Assembly: GCA_021129535.1 (NCBI GenBank)
Contig: JAJOLB010000029.1
Location: 1 to 10,172, forward strand
Direction: 5' to 3'
Origin: Minisyncoccota bacterium
GTDB lineage: Bacteria > Patescibacteriota > Minisyncoccia > Phycocordibacterales > UBA1006
DNA length: 10,172 nucleotides
The first letter of the stretch is position 1; every line of letters begins with the position of its first letter. This document shows, one piece after another, positions 1 through 4,922 of the stretch. The translations under genes and the position numbers were made by a program. The notes under the pieces are model-generated. The model was not told the origin of the DNA and did not search any database. It worked only from the letters and a program-made list of their open reading frames with translations.

Positions 1-207
1 AAATAGTTTATGAAGTTCCTTTTTTAAAAGTTTTAATGTTGCGATATCTCTTTTCCTAGCATTGCAGCATTTGTTTTTATTGGATATATTGGCGCGCGCG
101 TAACAAAAACATCACGTGTAAAAAATATTTTACGAACAGTTCTCGTTGGCGGTGTCGCAGCTGGAATATCATTTCTGGTTGGATACTTGCTACCTAATAT
201 TGCTTAA
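1..207 (+). pseudogene. C-terminal remnant of a VIT1/CCC1-type membrane transporter, frame-broken, runs off the window start
   Basis: From about position 61 the frame ending in TAA at 205-207 reads IAAFVFIGYIGARVTKTS, then KNILRTVLVGGVAAGISFLV and GYLLPNIA. This is the pattern of the last two transmembrane helices of the VIT1/CCC1 (vacuolar iron transporter-like) family: a helix ending in a small-residue GYIGA motif, a short basic loop with RV/KT/SRVK, and a final GG..A..(F/V)LVG.LL helix. The family exports Fe/Mn across membranes. Upstream this frame has stops at 4-6, 25-27 and 34-36, while the preceding hydrophobic stretch (FKSFNVAISLFLA, about 23-61) lies in another frame and a possible earlier piece (YEVPF) in the third. 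That fits two single-base losses in T- and A-rich runs. It may be a pseudogene or hold sequence errors. The family call rests on a short C-terminal piece, so it is moderate. Confidence 0.5.
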
Positions 208-229
208 TAGTAATGATATTAAGTTTTTT
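203..229 (+). terminator. Intrinsic terminator over the transporter stop codon
   Basis: CTTAATA (203-209) and TATTAAG (217-223) form a perfect 7-bp stem around a 7-base loop, followed by six T (224-229). The stop codon 205-207 lies in the 5' arm. Confidence 0.6.
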
Positions 230-240
230 ATTTGTAGCTA

Positions 241-260
241 TGGTATTATAAAGTTATGAT
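241..260 (+). promoter_or_regulatory. Extended -10 promoter for the zinc-ribbon gene
   Basis: TGGTATTAT at 241-249 is an extended -10 element (TGn plus 5 of 6 to TATAAT), with no good -35. An alternative is TATGAT at 255-260 with TTGTAG at 232-237, 17 bases apart. Either gives a leader of about 60-75 bases that would contain the inverted repeat at 269-300. The same TGnTATTAT string stands before rpsU and before the alkyltransferase-like gene. Confidence 0.45.
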
Positions 261-268
261 TTTGAAGC

Positions 269-300
269 TCCTTGTCGCATGGCGGTTTGGTGAACAAGGA
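269..300 (+). repeat. Inverted repeat in the leader of the zinc-ribbon gene
   Basis: TCCTTGT (269-275) and ACAAGGA (294-300) are perfect complements around an 18-base, locally GC-rich loop (GCATGGCGG). It ends 29 bases before the start codon at 330 and has no T run, so it is not a terminator. It could be an mRNA leader structure or an operator; no known family was recognised. Confidence 0.4.
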
Positions 301-329
301 ATCAATTATTAAATTAATTTAAAATAATT

Positions 330-611
330 ATGGACGAACGAAAAATGTATACAGGAGATTGGACATGTTGTGATTGTAGTGCAAAAATTGACTCACTACC
401 ATTTGAACCGCGTGACCCTTCAACCTTAGCATGTCGAGATTGCCACAAAAAAAGTAAACCTGCACGATCAACAGCTGAACGTGTGCGAAAAATTTATTGT
501 GGAGACTGGAAATGTTGTGAATGTAGTGCACCAATTGATGAGCTACCATTTAAGCCAATGGATCCAGAGACTATCGCATGCCGAGAATGTCACCAAAAAA
601 ACAACGGATAA
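330..611 (+). CDS. Tandem CxxC-x18-CxxC zinc-ribbon protein
   Basis: A 93-residue soluble protein made of two copies of one zinc-ribbon unit. Copy 1 spans about residues 7-41 (C13-x2-C16, C35-x2-C38) and copy 2 about residues 56-90 (C62-x2-C65, C84-x2-C87). Each has GDW before the first CxxC, a central LPF.P.DP motif, and ends CR(D/E)CH. By hand alignment 24 of 35 positions are identical. This resembles the small CxxC-x17-CxxC proteins (CxDCG..f.vPF.p...pvyCr.C) that are frequent in Candidate Phyla Radiation genomes; here the spacer is 18. Four Cys per unit suggest one Zn per unit. The molecular role of the family is not established; nucleic-acid or protein contact is only a guess. No Shine-Dalgarno precedes the ATG; a second ATG at 345 is possible. 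The unit has its own promoter and terminator. Confidence 0.82.
   Translation: MDERKMYTGDWTCCDCSAKIDSLPFEPRDPSTLACRDCHKKSKPARSTAERVRKIYCGDWKCCECSAPIDELPFKPMDPETIACRECHQKNNG
348..599 (+). repeat. Direct repeat: internal duplication of the zinc-ribbon unit
   Basis: Two 105-base units at 348-452 and 495-599 encode the two ribbons. They are still similar at the DNA level (for example TGTTGTGATTGTAGTGCA against TGTTGTGAATGTAGTGCA), so the duplication is fairly recent or held by selection. Confidence 0.7.
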
Positions 612-622
612 GTTGTTTTTTT
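595..622 (+). terminator. Intrinsic terminator enclosing the zinc-ribbon stop codon
   Basis: Seven A plus CAAC (595-605) pair with GTTG plus seven T (612-622), giving an 11-bp stem with a 6-base loop. The stop codon 609-611 sits in the loop. The GC core is only two pairs, so it may be leaky toward yaaA, which begins 25 bases on. Confidence 0.5.
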
Positions 623-646
623 ATTTAAAAAATTAATAATATAAAT

Positions 647-1393
647 ATGAAGATTATTTTTTCACCAACAAAAACACAGAAAATATCCCATGAAATTAAT
701 TTCACAAACACTAAGCCATTTTTTAAAAAAGAGTCAGATTTCCTTGTAGACATTATTCAGTCTAAATCAAAACGAGATCTATCAAAAATTTTGAAAACAT
801 CTGTTAAGATAACTGATGAAATTTTTGATGTATATATGGACTTTAACAATTCTGGTAAAATGGTTTCTGCTATTGAGTCATTTTCAGGAACATCATTTAA
901 ACAGTTGGATATTTTAAATTATTCGAATAAAGAATTACATTTTTTGCAAAAAAATATTTGTATTATGTCTGGTCTTTATGGGGTTCTTAGACCTTTTGAT
1001 GGTATTCAAAAATATAGACTGGATTTTGAAAATAATTTATTTACTGAAAATAAAGAATATAAAAACCTTTTTGATTTTTGGAATAAAAAAATTTCAAATT
1101 ATTTTGAGAATGAAGACATTATTTTAAATCTAGCCTCTGATGAATATTCTAAAAACCTGAAAAAAAATTTTCCTGATAAAATTCATTCAATTTATTTTTT
1201 AAACATAAAAAATGGTATTTTAAAATCAGTTTCAATGTCAGTTAAAAAGCAACGAGGAAAAATGCTTGATTACATTATAAAGAATAATATAACCAATTTC
1301 TCGCTTCTTAAAAAGTATAAAAATGATGGCTATTCTTTTGATGCAGAAAAATCAGATAAACAAAATTATTATTTTATTGAATTAGAAAAATAG
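647..1393 (+). CDS. yaaA: Peroxide stress protein YaaA (DUF328 family)
   Basis: 248 residues, against about 258 in E. coli YaaA. The family signature is present in order: SPTKT near the N-terminus (6-10), AIESFSGTSF (75-84), the hallmark SGLYGVLRPFD (108-118) followed by IQKYRLDF, a W at 125 in the LFDFWNKK segment, NLASDEYSK (151-159), a late KKQRGKM (200-206) and GYSF (228-231). In E. coli YaaA is induced by OxyR, lowers free intracellular iron during H2O2 stress and has a DNA-binding fold; the exact biochemical activity is unclear. No signal peptide or membrane segment is seen, so it is cytosolic. No Shine-Dalgarno precedes the ATG, and TAATAT lies 4 bases upstream. It is visibly more AT-rich than ftsZ. 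It is followed at 1420 by a DNA-repair-type gene, fitting a stress-defence neighbourhood. Confidence 0.93.
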   Translation: MKIIFSPTKTQKISHEINFTNTKPFFKKESDFLVDIIQSKSKRDLSKILKTSVKITDEIFDVYMDFNNSGKMVSAIESFSGTSFKQLDILNYSNKELHFLQKNICIMSGLYGVLRPFDGIQKYRLDFENNLFTENKEYKNLFDFWNKKISNYFENEDIILNLASDEYSKNLKKNFPDKIHSIYFLNIKNGILKSVSMSVKKQRGKMLDYIIKNNITNFSLLKKYKNDGYSFDAEKSDKQNYYFIELEK

Positions 1394-1411
1394 AATAACA
1401 TCTATGTTATT
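1394..1411 (+). repeat. Short AT-rich inverted repeat between yaaA and the ATL gene
   Basis: AATAACA (1394-1400) and TGTTATT (1405-1411) form a 7-bp stem with a TCTA loop directly after the yaaA stop codon. No T run follows. The 3' arm contains the TGTTATTAT promoter-like element, so the hairpin may simply reflect that overlap or be an operator. Confidence 0.35.
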
Positions 1412-1413
1412 AT
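1405..1413 (+). promoter_or_regulatory. Extended -10 element just upstream of the ATL gene
   Basis: TGTTATTAT (TGn plus 5 of 6 to TATAAT), ending 6 bases before the ATG at 1420. If used, transcription would start at or next to the start codon and yield a leaderless mRNA. No -35 was recognised. Confidence 0.35.
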
Positions 1414-1419
1414 AAATAT

Positions 1420-1740
1420 ATGATTAAATTAACATTCGGAGAACGGGTCTTGGATTTAGCCTTATCTATAAAGCCCGGTGAGGTTTCAACCTATGGTGAC
1501 ATCGCGCGAGCAGCAGGTGCTGGCGGGCAAGCAGCACGAAGTGTATCTGGTATTCTTGGTAGGTATTACAAAAAAGGACATAAAAATATTCCATTTCATA
1601 GAATTGTATATAGTAATGGGCAGGTATGGAAATCTCTTGATTATGATAAATCCAGAAACGCACTCTACAAAAAGGAAGAAATCGTTATTGACGATAAGGG
1701 CTTTATTATTAATTTTGAAGATATTCGAAAAGAATTCTAG
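1420..1740 (+). CDS. Alkyltransferase-like protein (ATL), Phe at the acceptor Cys position
   Basis: 106 residues matching the C-terminal DNA-binding domain of O6-alkylguanine-DNA alkyltransferase (MGMT/Ogt). Visible: GEVSTYGDIARAAG (20-33) with the helix-turn-helix and the base-flipping Tyr25, then QAARSVSGILGR (37-48) with the Arg40 finger, then IPFHRIV (57-63). MGMT has PCHRV with the methyl-accepting Cys and classical ATL proteins such as YbaZ have PWHRV; here the residue is Phe59, so it cannot take up alkyl groups. By analogy with ATL it should bind O6-alkylguanine in DNA and hand it to nucleotide excision repair. Downstream it keeps the lesion-pocket-like SNGQVWKSLDYD segment. The first half is richer in G+C than yaaA. 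It may be cotranscribed with yaaA or start from its own promoter. Family confidence is high; function is inferred. Confidence 0.88.
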   Translation: MIKLTFGERVLDLALSIKPGEVSTYGDIARAAGAGGQAARSVSGILGRYYKKGHKNIPFHRIVYSNGQVWKSLDYDKSRNALYKKEEIVIDDKGFIINFEDIRKEF

Positions 1741-1766
1741 ACCATCATATGCGAGAGGTATATAAT
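1738..1766 (+). promoter_or_regulatory. sigma70-like promoter of the nitroreductase gene
   Basis: TAGACC (1738-1743, 4 of 6 to TTGACA), a 17-base spacer, and a perfect TATAAT (1761-1766). The -35 overlaps the preceding stop codon. The leader would be about 27 bases. A TATA-rich near-palindrome (about 1758-1778) follows the -10. Confidence 0.5.
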
Positions 1767-1799
1767 GTATATATTACTTGAACTAACTAATTCAATATC

Positions 1800-2432
1800 A
1801 TGAGTATTGTACATAAATTAGAGTGGCGTTATGCTACAAAACATTTTGATTCAGAAAAGCTGATTTCAGAAGGAAATATTACGGAGATTTTAAAGGCAAC
1901 AAATATGTCAGCCTCGGCTCTTGGTTTACAGCCTTATGAGTTTATTGTTATACATAATAAGGATTTACAGAAAAAACTAGCAGAACATTCTTTTCAGGGA
2001 ATAGAGGTTGAAAATGCATCGCACCTGATTGTTTTTGCATCAAAGACAACGGTTAATAGGGAATATATAAAGGGTTATATTGACCGTACAGAAAAACTGC
2101 GAGGTTTGGAAAAATCGTCAATGAAAAATATTGAAGATCTAACACTTTCCCTTGTTGGTGCTAAATCAAGTAAAGAAATTTATCATTGGACACAAAGACA
2201 GGCTTACGTCGCGATAGGTACAACAATGTTAGCGGCAGCAGATTTAAAAATAGATATGTGCCCAATGGAGGTCTTTGATTCAGAAAAATATAATGAAATT
2301 CTAGGTTTAACTGAACAAAATCTACATGCATCTGTTGTTGCTGTTTTAGGTTATCGTACAGAAGGTGATAAAGACCAGTTTCTTAAAAAAACACGTAGAG
2401 ATTTAGATGACATTGTGCAACTTAGATACTAA
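1800..2432 (+). CDS. NfsB-like NAD(P)H nitroreductase (FMN-dependent)
   Basis: 210 residues, the usual length for the NfsB/FRase I group of the nitroreductase fold. Visible: RYATKHFD (10-17, phosphate-binding Arg of the FMN site), SASALGLQPYEF (37-48, FMN contact; usual form SpSs.glQPw.f), ASHLIVFA (73-80), WTQRQAYVAIG (130-140, dimer and FMN helix), CPMEVFD (154-160; usual CPMEGFD, so Val replaces Gly) and LGYR (183-186). Such enzymes form cytosolic homodimers and reduce quinones, nitro compounds or pteridines with NAD(P)H; the physiological substrate here is not evident. A good promoter (1738-1766) lies upstream and a probable terminator 9 bases after the stop. No Shine-Dalgarno is seen. 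It may serve general redox balance beside yaaA and the reductase at 3007-3933. Confidence 0.9.
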   Translation: MSIVHKLEWRYATKHFDSEKLISEGNITEILKATNMSASALGLQPYEFIVIHNKDLQKKLAEHSFQGIEVENASHLIVFASKTTVNREYIKGYIDRTEKLRGLEKSSMKNIEDLTLSLVGAKSSKEIYHWTQRQAYVAIGTTMLAAADLKIDMCPMEVFDSEKYNEILGLTEQNLHASVVAVLGYRTEGDKDQFLKKTRRDLDDIVQLRY

Positions 2433-2440
2433 TTTATAAT

Positions 2441-2473
2441 AAAAACAAAAGTAATTGACTTTGTTTTTTATTT
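2441..2473 (+). terminator. Probable intrinsic terminator of the nitroreductase gene
   Basis: AAAAACAAAAGT (2441-2452) pairs with ACTTTGTTTTTT (2458-2469) with one bulged A around a 5-base loop; a T-rich tail follows. The stem is AT-rich, so the efficiency is uncertain. Confidence 0.5.
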
Positions 2474-2486
2474 GGTTTAATGGGGC

Positions 2487-2502
2487 TAGATTCTTTAATC
2501 TA
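2487..2502. repeat. 6-bp perfect inverted repeat upstream of the broken membrane protein gene
   Basis: TAGATT (2487-2492), CTTT loop, AATCTA (2497-2502). No T run on either side. It lies in the 105 bases between the nitroreductase stop and the ATG at 2538; a hairpin or operator role is only a guess. Confidence 0.3.
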
Positions 2503-2537
2503 AAAATAAATAATTTAAACCTCATAAATTATATATT

Positions 2538-2956
2538 ATGAAAAGTAGAAATAGAATTGCGTACCTTACAGGTTCAATAATTACAATTGTCTTATTTCTA
2601 GCATTGTTTACTGTGGGTATGAAATTTTGATAAATTCGTTATTGGAATTTCAATAATTTTTTCACTATACATAATTAGTATAGTTGTAAAAAATTTCGAT
2701 AAAGATAATAAAGTTTATTTTTTTAAAATCTCAGAAATTTAACGAGTTTATTAAGTATAGTAATGATATAATTTTAACCATAGAGAATTCAACAGAAGGT
2801 AATACAAAAATAAAATGTGAAAGTTTTACTCTTGCTGGTGACCTTGATAGTTCTATGTATATTCATTCAAAAAATGATTTGTATGTAGATGATGAATATA
2901 TAGCTAGATTTCAAAAAAACGGATTTTATTTGTTGCAATTAAAAAAAGCATCCTAA
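2538..2956 (+). pseudogene. Small two-helix membrane protein, split by two apparent +1 frameshifts
   Basis: Not recognised as a known family. The ATG at 2538 opens MKSRNRIAYLTG and a hydrophobic helix (SIITIVLFLALFTV) that stops at TGA 2628-2630. One base further on, the next frame continues DKFVIGISIIFSLYIISIVV, a second helix, then KNFDKDNKVYFF until TAA 2740-2742. The third frame, open from 2690 to the TAA at 2954-2956, gives a polar tail with FNEFIKYSNDIILTIENS and ends LLQLKKAS, without a usable start of its own. Removing one base near the T run 2625-2628 and one near 2718-2724 restores 138 codons plus stop. The two helices plus soluble tail and the perfect relay of frames argue for one former gene. 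Neighbouring genes with as many homopolymers are intact, which favours true decay over sequencing error, but error is not excluded. Confidence 0.55.
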
Positions 2957-2980
2957 TGATAAATAGAATACCTTTACTAT

Positions 2981-3008
2981 CAGTTTACATTTTGTGAACT
3001 GTTTTTTT
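2981..3008 (+). terminator. Intrinsic terminator at the end of the plus-strand block
   Basis: CAGTTTAC (2981-2988) pairs with GTGAACTG (2994-3001), 8 bp with one G-T pair and a 5-base loop, then seven T (3002-3008). It serves the plus strand, closing the broken membrane protein unit; on the minus strand the hairpin is not followed by a T run. It abuts the stop codon of the convergent reductase gene. Confidence 0.65.
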
Positions 3009-3933
3009 ATGCATGCAAATAGTTATAAATATCTTCTAGGGCTTTTACAGCGTCTCCTGCTGAAATATTGTTTTGATGATATCGCACATTTGTAACGTCA
3101 CCAGCTGCCCATAATCCATTGACAGATGTTTTCTGTGTCCATGGGTCAATTTCAATCTGATTATAATCTGTCAGTTTTACAATGTCTTTTACAATTCCAG
3201 AATTTGGTATTTGCCCAATCTCTACAAAGACACCTTTTATATTTAGTGTATGTTCGGCGTCAGTTTTTAGATCTTTATAAACAAGTCCATCAACAAAATT
3301 TTCGCCAGTGACCTCCACGGTTTGAGCATTTAAAATACCTGTGACATTTTCACGTGCCAAAACCTTTTCAACGGTTATTTCATCTGCGCGGTATTCTGAA
3401 CCTCGTTGCAATATGGTTACTGTTTTGCAATAGGCTGATAGCTGTGCTGCTGACTCAAAGCCTGCATTTCCACCACCAACGACAACAACGTCCATTCCAC
3501 TGAAAAGAGGCCCGTCACAGGTCGCACAATAGGTGAGACCCTTGTGTTCAAGTCTATCTGCACCTTTTGCAGGCAGTTTTCTACGTGCTGATCCTGAAAC
3601 CACGAGAACGGTCTTTGCTTTGTGTTTTTGGTCTTTTGAATCTGTTACGATAAAAACCCCATTGTCATTTTTCTCGACTGATGTTACGCGATATCCTGAT
3701 TGTAGGGTTAATGATTCTCCGTCGTTATAATATTCTAGATGATCCTTGAAATCTGATGCAAGTTTTGAGCCTGCAATTTCAGGTGTACCAATCCAGTTGT
3801 AAATAGTTTCTGACACAACAGATTGTCCGCCAAATTCCTCGGTGATGAGTAATGTTTTTAGTTTTTTTCGTGCGGCATAGACACCTGCTGCGGTTCCTGC
3901 TGGTCCAGCTCCAATAATAATTAAGTCGTACAT
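3007..3933 (-). CDS. trxB: Thioredoxin reductase / AhpF-like flavoprotein disulfide reductase
   Basis: 308 residues, standard for low-molecular-weight TrxB. Order: FAD-binding GAGPAG (8-13); second dinucleotide-binding GGGNAGFESA (153-162); redox-active CATC (Cys136, Cys139) in YCATCDGP just before it; C-terminal FAD motif GLWAAGDVT (273-281). The enzyme passes electrons from NAD(P)H through FAD and the CxxC pair to a thioredoxin or peroxiredoxin partner. Several stretches (GVFVEIGQIPNS, AAGDVTNVRYHQ..ISAGDAVKA) resemble the AhpF reductase core more than classical TrxB, but the N-terminal thioredoxin-like domains of AhpF are absent. The HRR-type 2'-phosphate-binding motif of NADPH enzymes is replaced by LQRGSEYRA, so NADH use is possible. 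It is transcribed alone and convergent to the stress genes; no partner thioredoxin or AhpC is in the window. Family confidence is very high; the exact partner is unknown. Confidence 0.93.
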   Translation of the reverse strand: MYDLIIIGAGPAGTAAGVYAARKKLKTLLITEEFGGQSVVSETIYNWIGTPEIAGSKLASDFKDHLEYYNDGESLTLQSGYRVTSVEKNDNGVFIVTDSKDQKHKAKTVLVVSGSARRKLPAKGADRLEHKGLTYCATCDGPLFSGMDVVVVGGGNAGFESAAQLSAYCKTVTILQRGSEYRADEITVEKVLARENVTGILNAQTVEVTGENFVDGLVYKDLKTDAEHTLNIKGVFVEIGQIPNSGIVKDIVKLTDYNQIEIDPWTQKTSVNGLWAAGDVTNVRYHQNNISAGDAVKALEDIYNYLHA

Positions 3934-4166
3934 AGTAATATTTTTTTGTTTAGACCTATTACGTTAAAAATTATTTCGTATTTTAGAAAAATTTTCCCAA
4001 TCTCTTTATAAAAAATACTCGCCAATATTGTATATTGACTGTGTTTTTTTATTTCAATCTTGTAAAAATTATTCAAAACTACTCTTAATTTTTTTGCGTA
4101 AGAGGTCTTATATTTCTGATAAGTTACTTTGTTAGTATAGCGTAAAAAAAGGAAAGAGATAAGTGC

Positions 4167-4195
4167 TTGACAAATATATTAAATAGGCATATAGT
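4167..4195 (+). promoter_or_regulatory. Strong sigma70-type promoter for the 180-residue protein
   Basis: Perfect -35 TTGACA (4167-4172), 17-base spacer, TATAGT (4190-4195, 5 of 6). The predicted start of transcription is near 4202, giving a leader of about 77 bases. It is the closest match to consensus in this window. Confidence 0.8.
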
Positions 4196-4213
4196 AATAT
4201 CAAATCGTTATTC

Positions 4214-4267
4214 ATGGGAATATGCGTTGGTACATTTTTACACCAAATAAGTAAAATTAAAAATTAA
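4214..4267 (+). CDS. Possible upstream ORF / leader peptide of 17 residues
   Basis: Within the predicted leader, an ATG at 4214 opens MGICVGTFLHQISKIKN and stops at 4265-4267, 11 bases before the start codon of the main gene. No ribosome binding site is seen before it. TTGGT (4227-4231) and ACCAA (4242-4246) inside it can pair. It could be a chance ORF or a translated leader that tunes the next gene. Confidence 0.25.
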   Translation: MGICVGTFLHQISKIKN

Positions 4268-4278
4268 ATATTAAAACT

Positions 4279-4821
4279 ATGACAGTAATAGGAAATGCCT
4301 TCGCTACATTAAATACAGAAAAATTGATAGATCTTGGTCTATCAAAAAAAGAAATTGTAAATCTAAAACAGAAAGTTGTTCCTAAGAACAAGAAACAAAA
4401 AAAAGTTTTAAAAGATGGTTCTTTTTTGAGCTCAGTAAAATATCTTGGAAATGCAGAATTTAGTATTCCAAGAATTTACAAAGATTTAAAAAAGTTACCA
4501 GAATCCGGTATACCTTTTAGAAATTCTTCTATTAACATGCCAAATGGCATATTAAATATATTTTATTTTGGAAATCCAGGATTTCTAAAAAAAATAAAAG
4601 GAGGATGGACATTAAAGGTAAATGCCAAGGTGACAAAAAAAACTATTATCAATAATGGTAAAAAACAAGTTTTCTATAATCTTGATTTAAAAGCTATTCA
4701 CCCAAAATCAATAGTAACTAAAAAAATAGTTATTTGCGATGAGGAAACGACTAGAAAAAATGGAGTTAATCTTCCTTCTAGTCAAGGTGGAAGCATTAGA
4801 TTGGTTTCACTAAACAAATAA
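4279..4821 (+). CDS. Unrecognised, very basic protein of 180 residues
   Basis: No family was recognised. About 30 Lys and 4 Arg against 11 acidic residues give a net charge near +23. The N-terminal third (15-48) is helical-looking and Lys-rich (LSKKEIVNLKQKVV, NKKQKKVLK). The middle (50-105) has SVKYLGNAEFSIPRIYKDL and ILNIFYFGNPGFLKKIKGGW. Residues 105-155 alternate hydrophobic and polar (WTLKVNAKVTKK, KKQVFYNLDLKAI, IVTKKIVICDEE) as in a beta-barrel or sheet, which with the charge could suit nucleic-acid binding; this is speculation. There is one Cys only, no signal peptide and no membrane helix. It has the strongest promoter in the window, a long leader, tandem stop codons (TAA TAA) and a strong terminator, so it is a monocistronic and probably well-expressed unit. 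No Shine-Dalgarno precedes the ATG. Confidence 0.75.
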   Translation: MTVIGNAFATLNTEKLIDLGLSKKEIVNLKQKVVPKNKKQKKVLKDGSFLSSVKYLGNAEFSIPRIYKDLKKLPESGIPFRNSSINMPNGILNIFYFGNPGFLKKIKGGWTLKVNAKVTKKTIINNGKKQVFYNLDLKAIHPKSIVTKKIVICDEETTRKNGVNLPSSQGGSIRLVSLNK

Positions 4822-4835
4822 TAACGAAAGTTATT
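4820..4835 (+). repeat. Small hairpin with a GAAA tetraloop at the 3' end of the mRNA
   Basis: AATAAC (4820-4825), GAAA (4826-4829), GTTATT (4830-4835): a 6-bp stem closed by a GNRA-type loop, starting on the stop codon and just ahead of the terminator. It may stabilise the 3' end of the transcript. Confidence 0.4.
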
Positions 4836-4838
4836 CAT

Positions 4839-4869
4839 AAAATACCCACAATTGTATGTGGGTATTTTT
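4839..4869 (+). terminator. Strong intrinsic terminator of the 180-residue gene
   Basis: AAAATACCCACA (4839-4850) and TGTGGGTATTTT (4857-4868) form a perfect 12-bp stem around a 6-base loop, ending in a T run. The flanking A run also allows some function on the minus strand. Confidence 0.85.
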
Positions 4870-4901
4870 ACTTAGAAAATATAAATATGTAACTATAAAA
4901 T

Positions 4902-4922
4902 AAAAAAACCATATAGGTTTTT
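4902..4922 (-). terminator. Intrinsic terminator of ftsZ over its stop codon
   Basis: On the minus strand AAAAACC (4922-4916), loop TATAT, GGTTTTT (4910-4904), with the T run extending to 4902 and more T beyond. The 5' arm begins within the ftsZ stop codon (4923-4921). Confidence 0.6.

Larger units (their letters stand above)
3934..4278. other. 345-base divergent intergenic region
   Basis: Spacer between the minus-strand reductase and the plus-strand 180-residue gene. It holds the strong promoter at 4167-4195 and a short upstream ORF at 4214-4267. The stretch 3934-4160 is AT-rich with T runs; no RNA gene or convincing ORF was seen, and no clear promoter for the reductase was found in it. Confidence 0.6.

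Noticed and set aside
11..13. Recoding of TGA as Gly, known in Absconditabacteria and Gracilibacteria, to explain in-frame TGA in broken genes
   Set aside because: ftsA ends in TGA with a terminator on it, all intact genes avoid internal TGA, and the broken genes need frame changes, not only TGA readthrough.
1758..1778. TATA-rich near-palindrome after the nitroreductase -10 as an operator
   Set aside because: Imperfect and made only of TA-rich repeats, which occur by chance in this base composition.
2455..2481. TTGACT...TTTAAT as promoter of the broken membrane protein
   Set aside because: The spacer is only 15 bases and the -35 overlaps the terminator stem of the preceding gene; too weak to call.
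3126..3311. Open frames on the plus strand inside the reductase gene, and similar frames opposite ftsZ (5228-5920), ftsA and ybeY
   Set aside because: They mirror well-supported genes on the other strand and have no recognisable domains or own signals.
4035..4063. TTGACT at 4035-4040 as a second promoter for the 180-residue gene
   Set aside because: No acceptable -10 at 15-19 bases; the site at 4167-4195 is far better.
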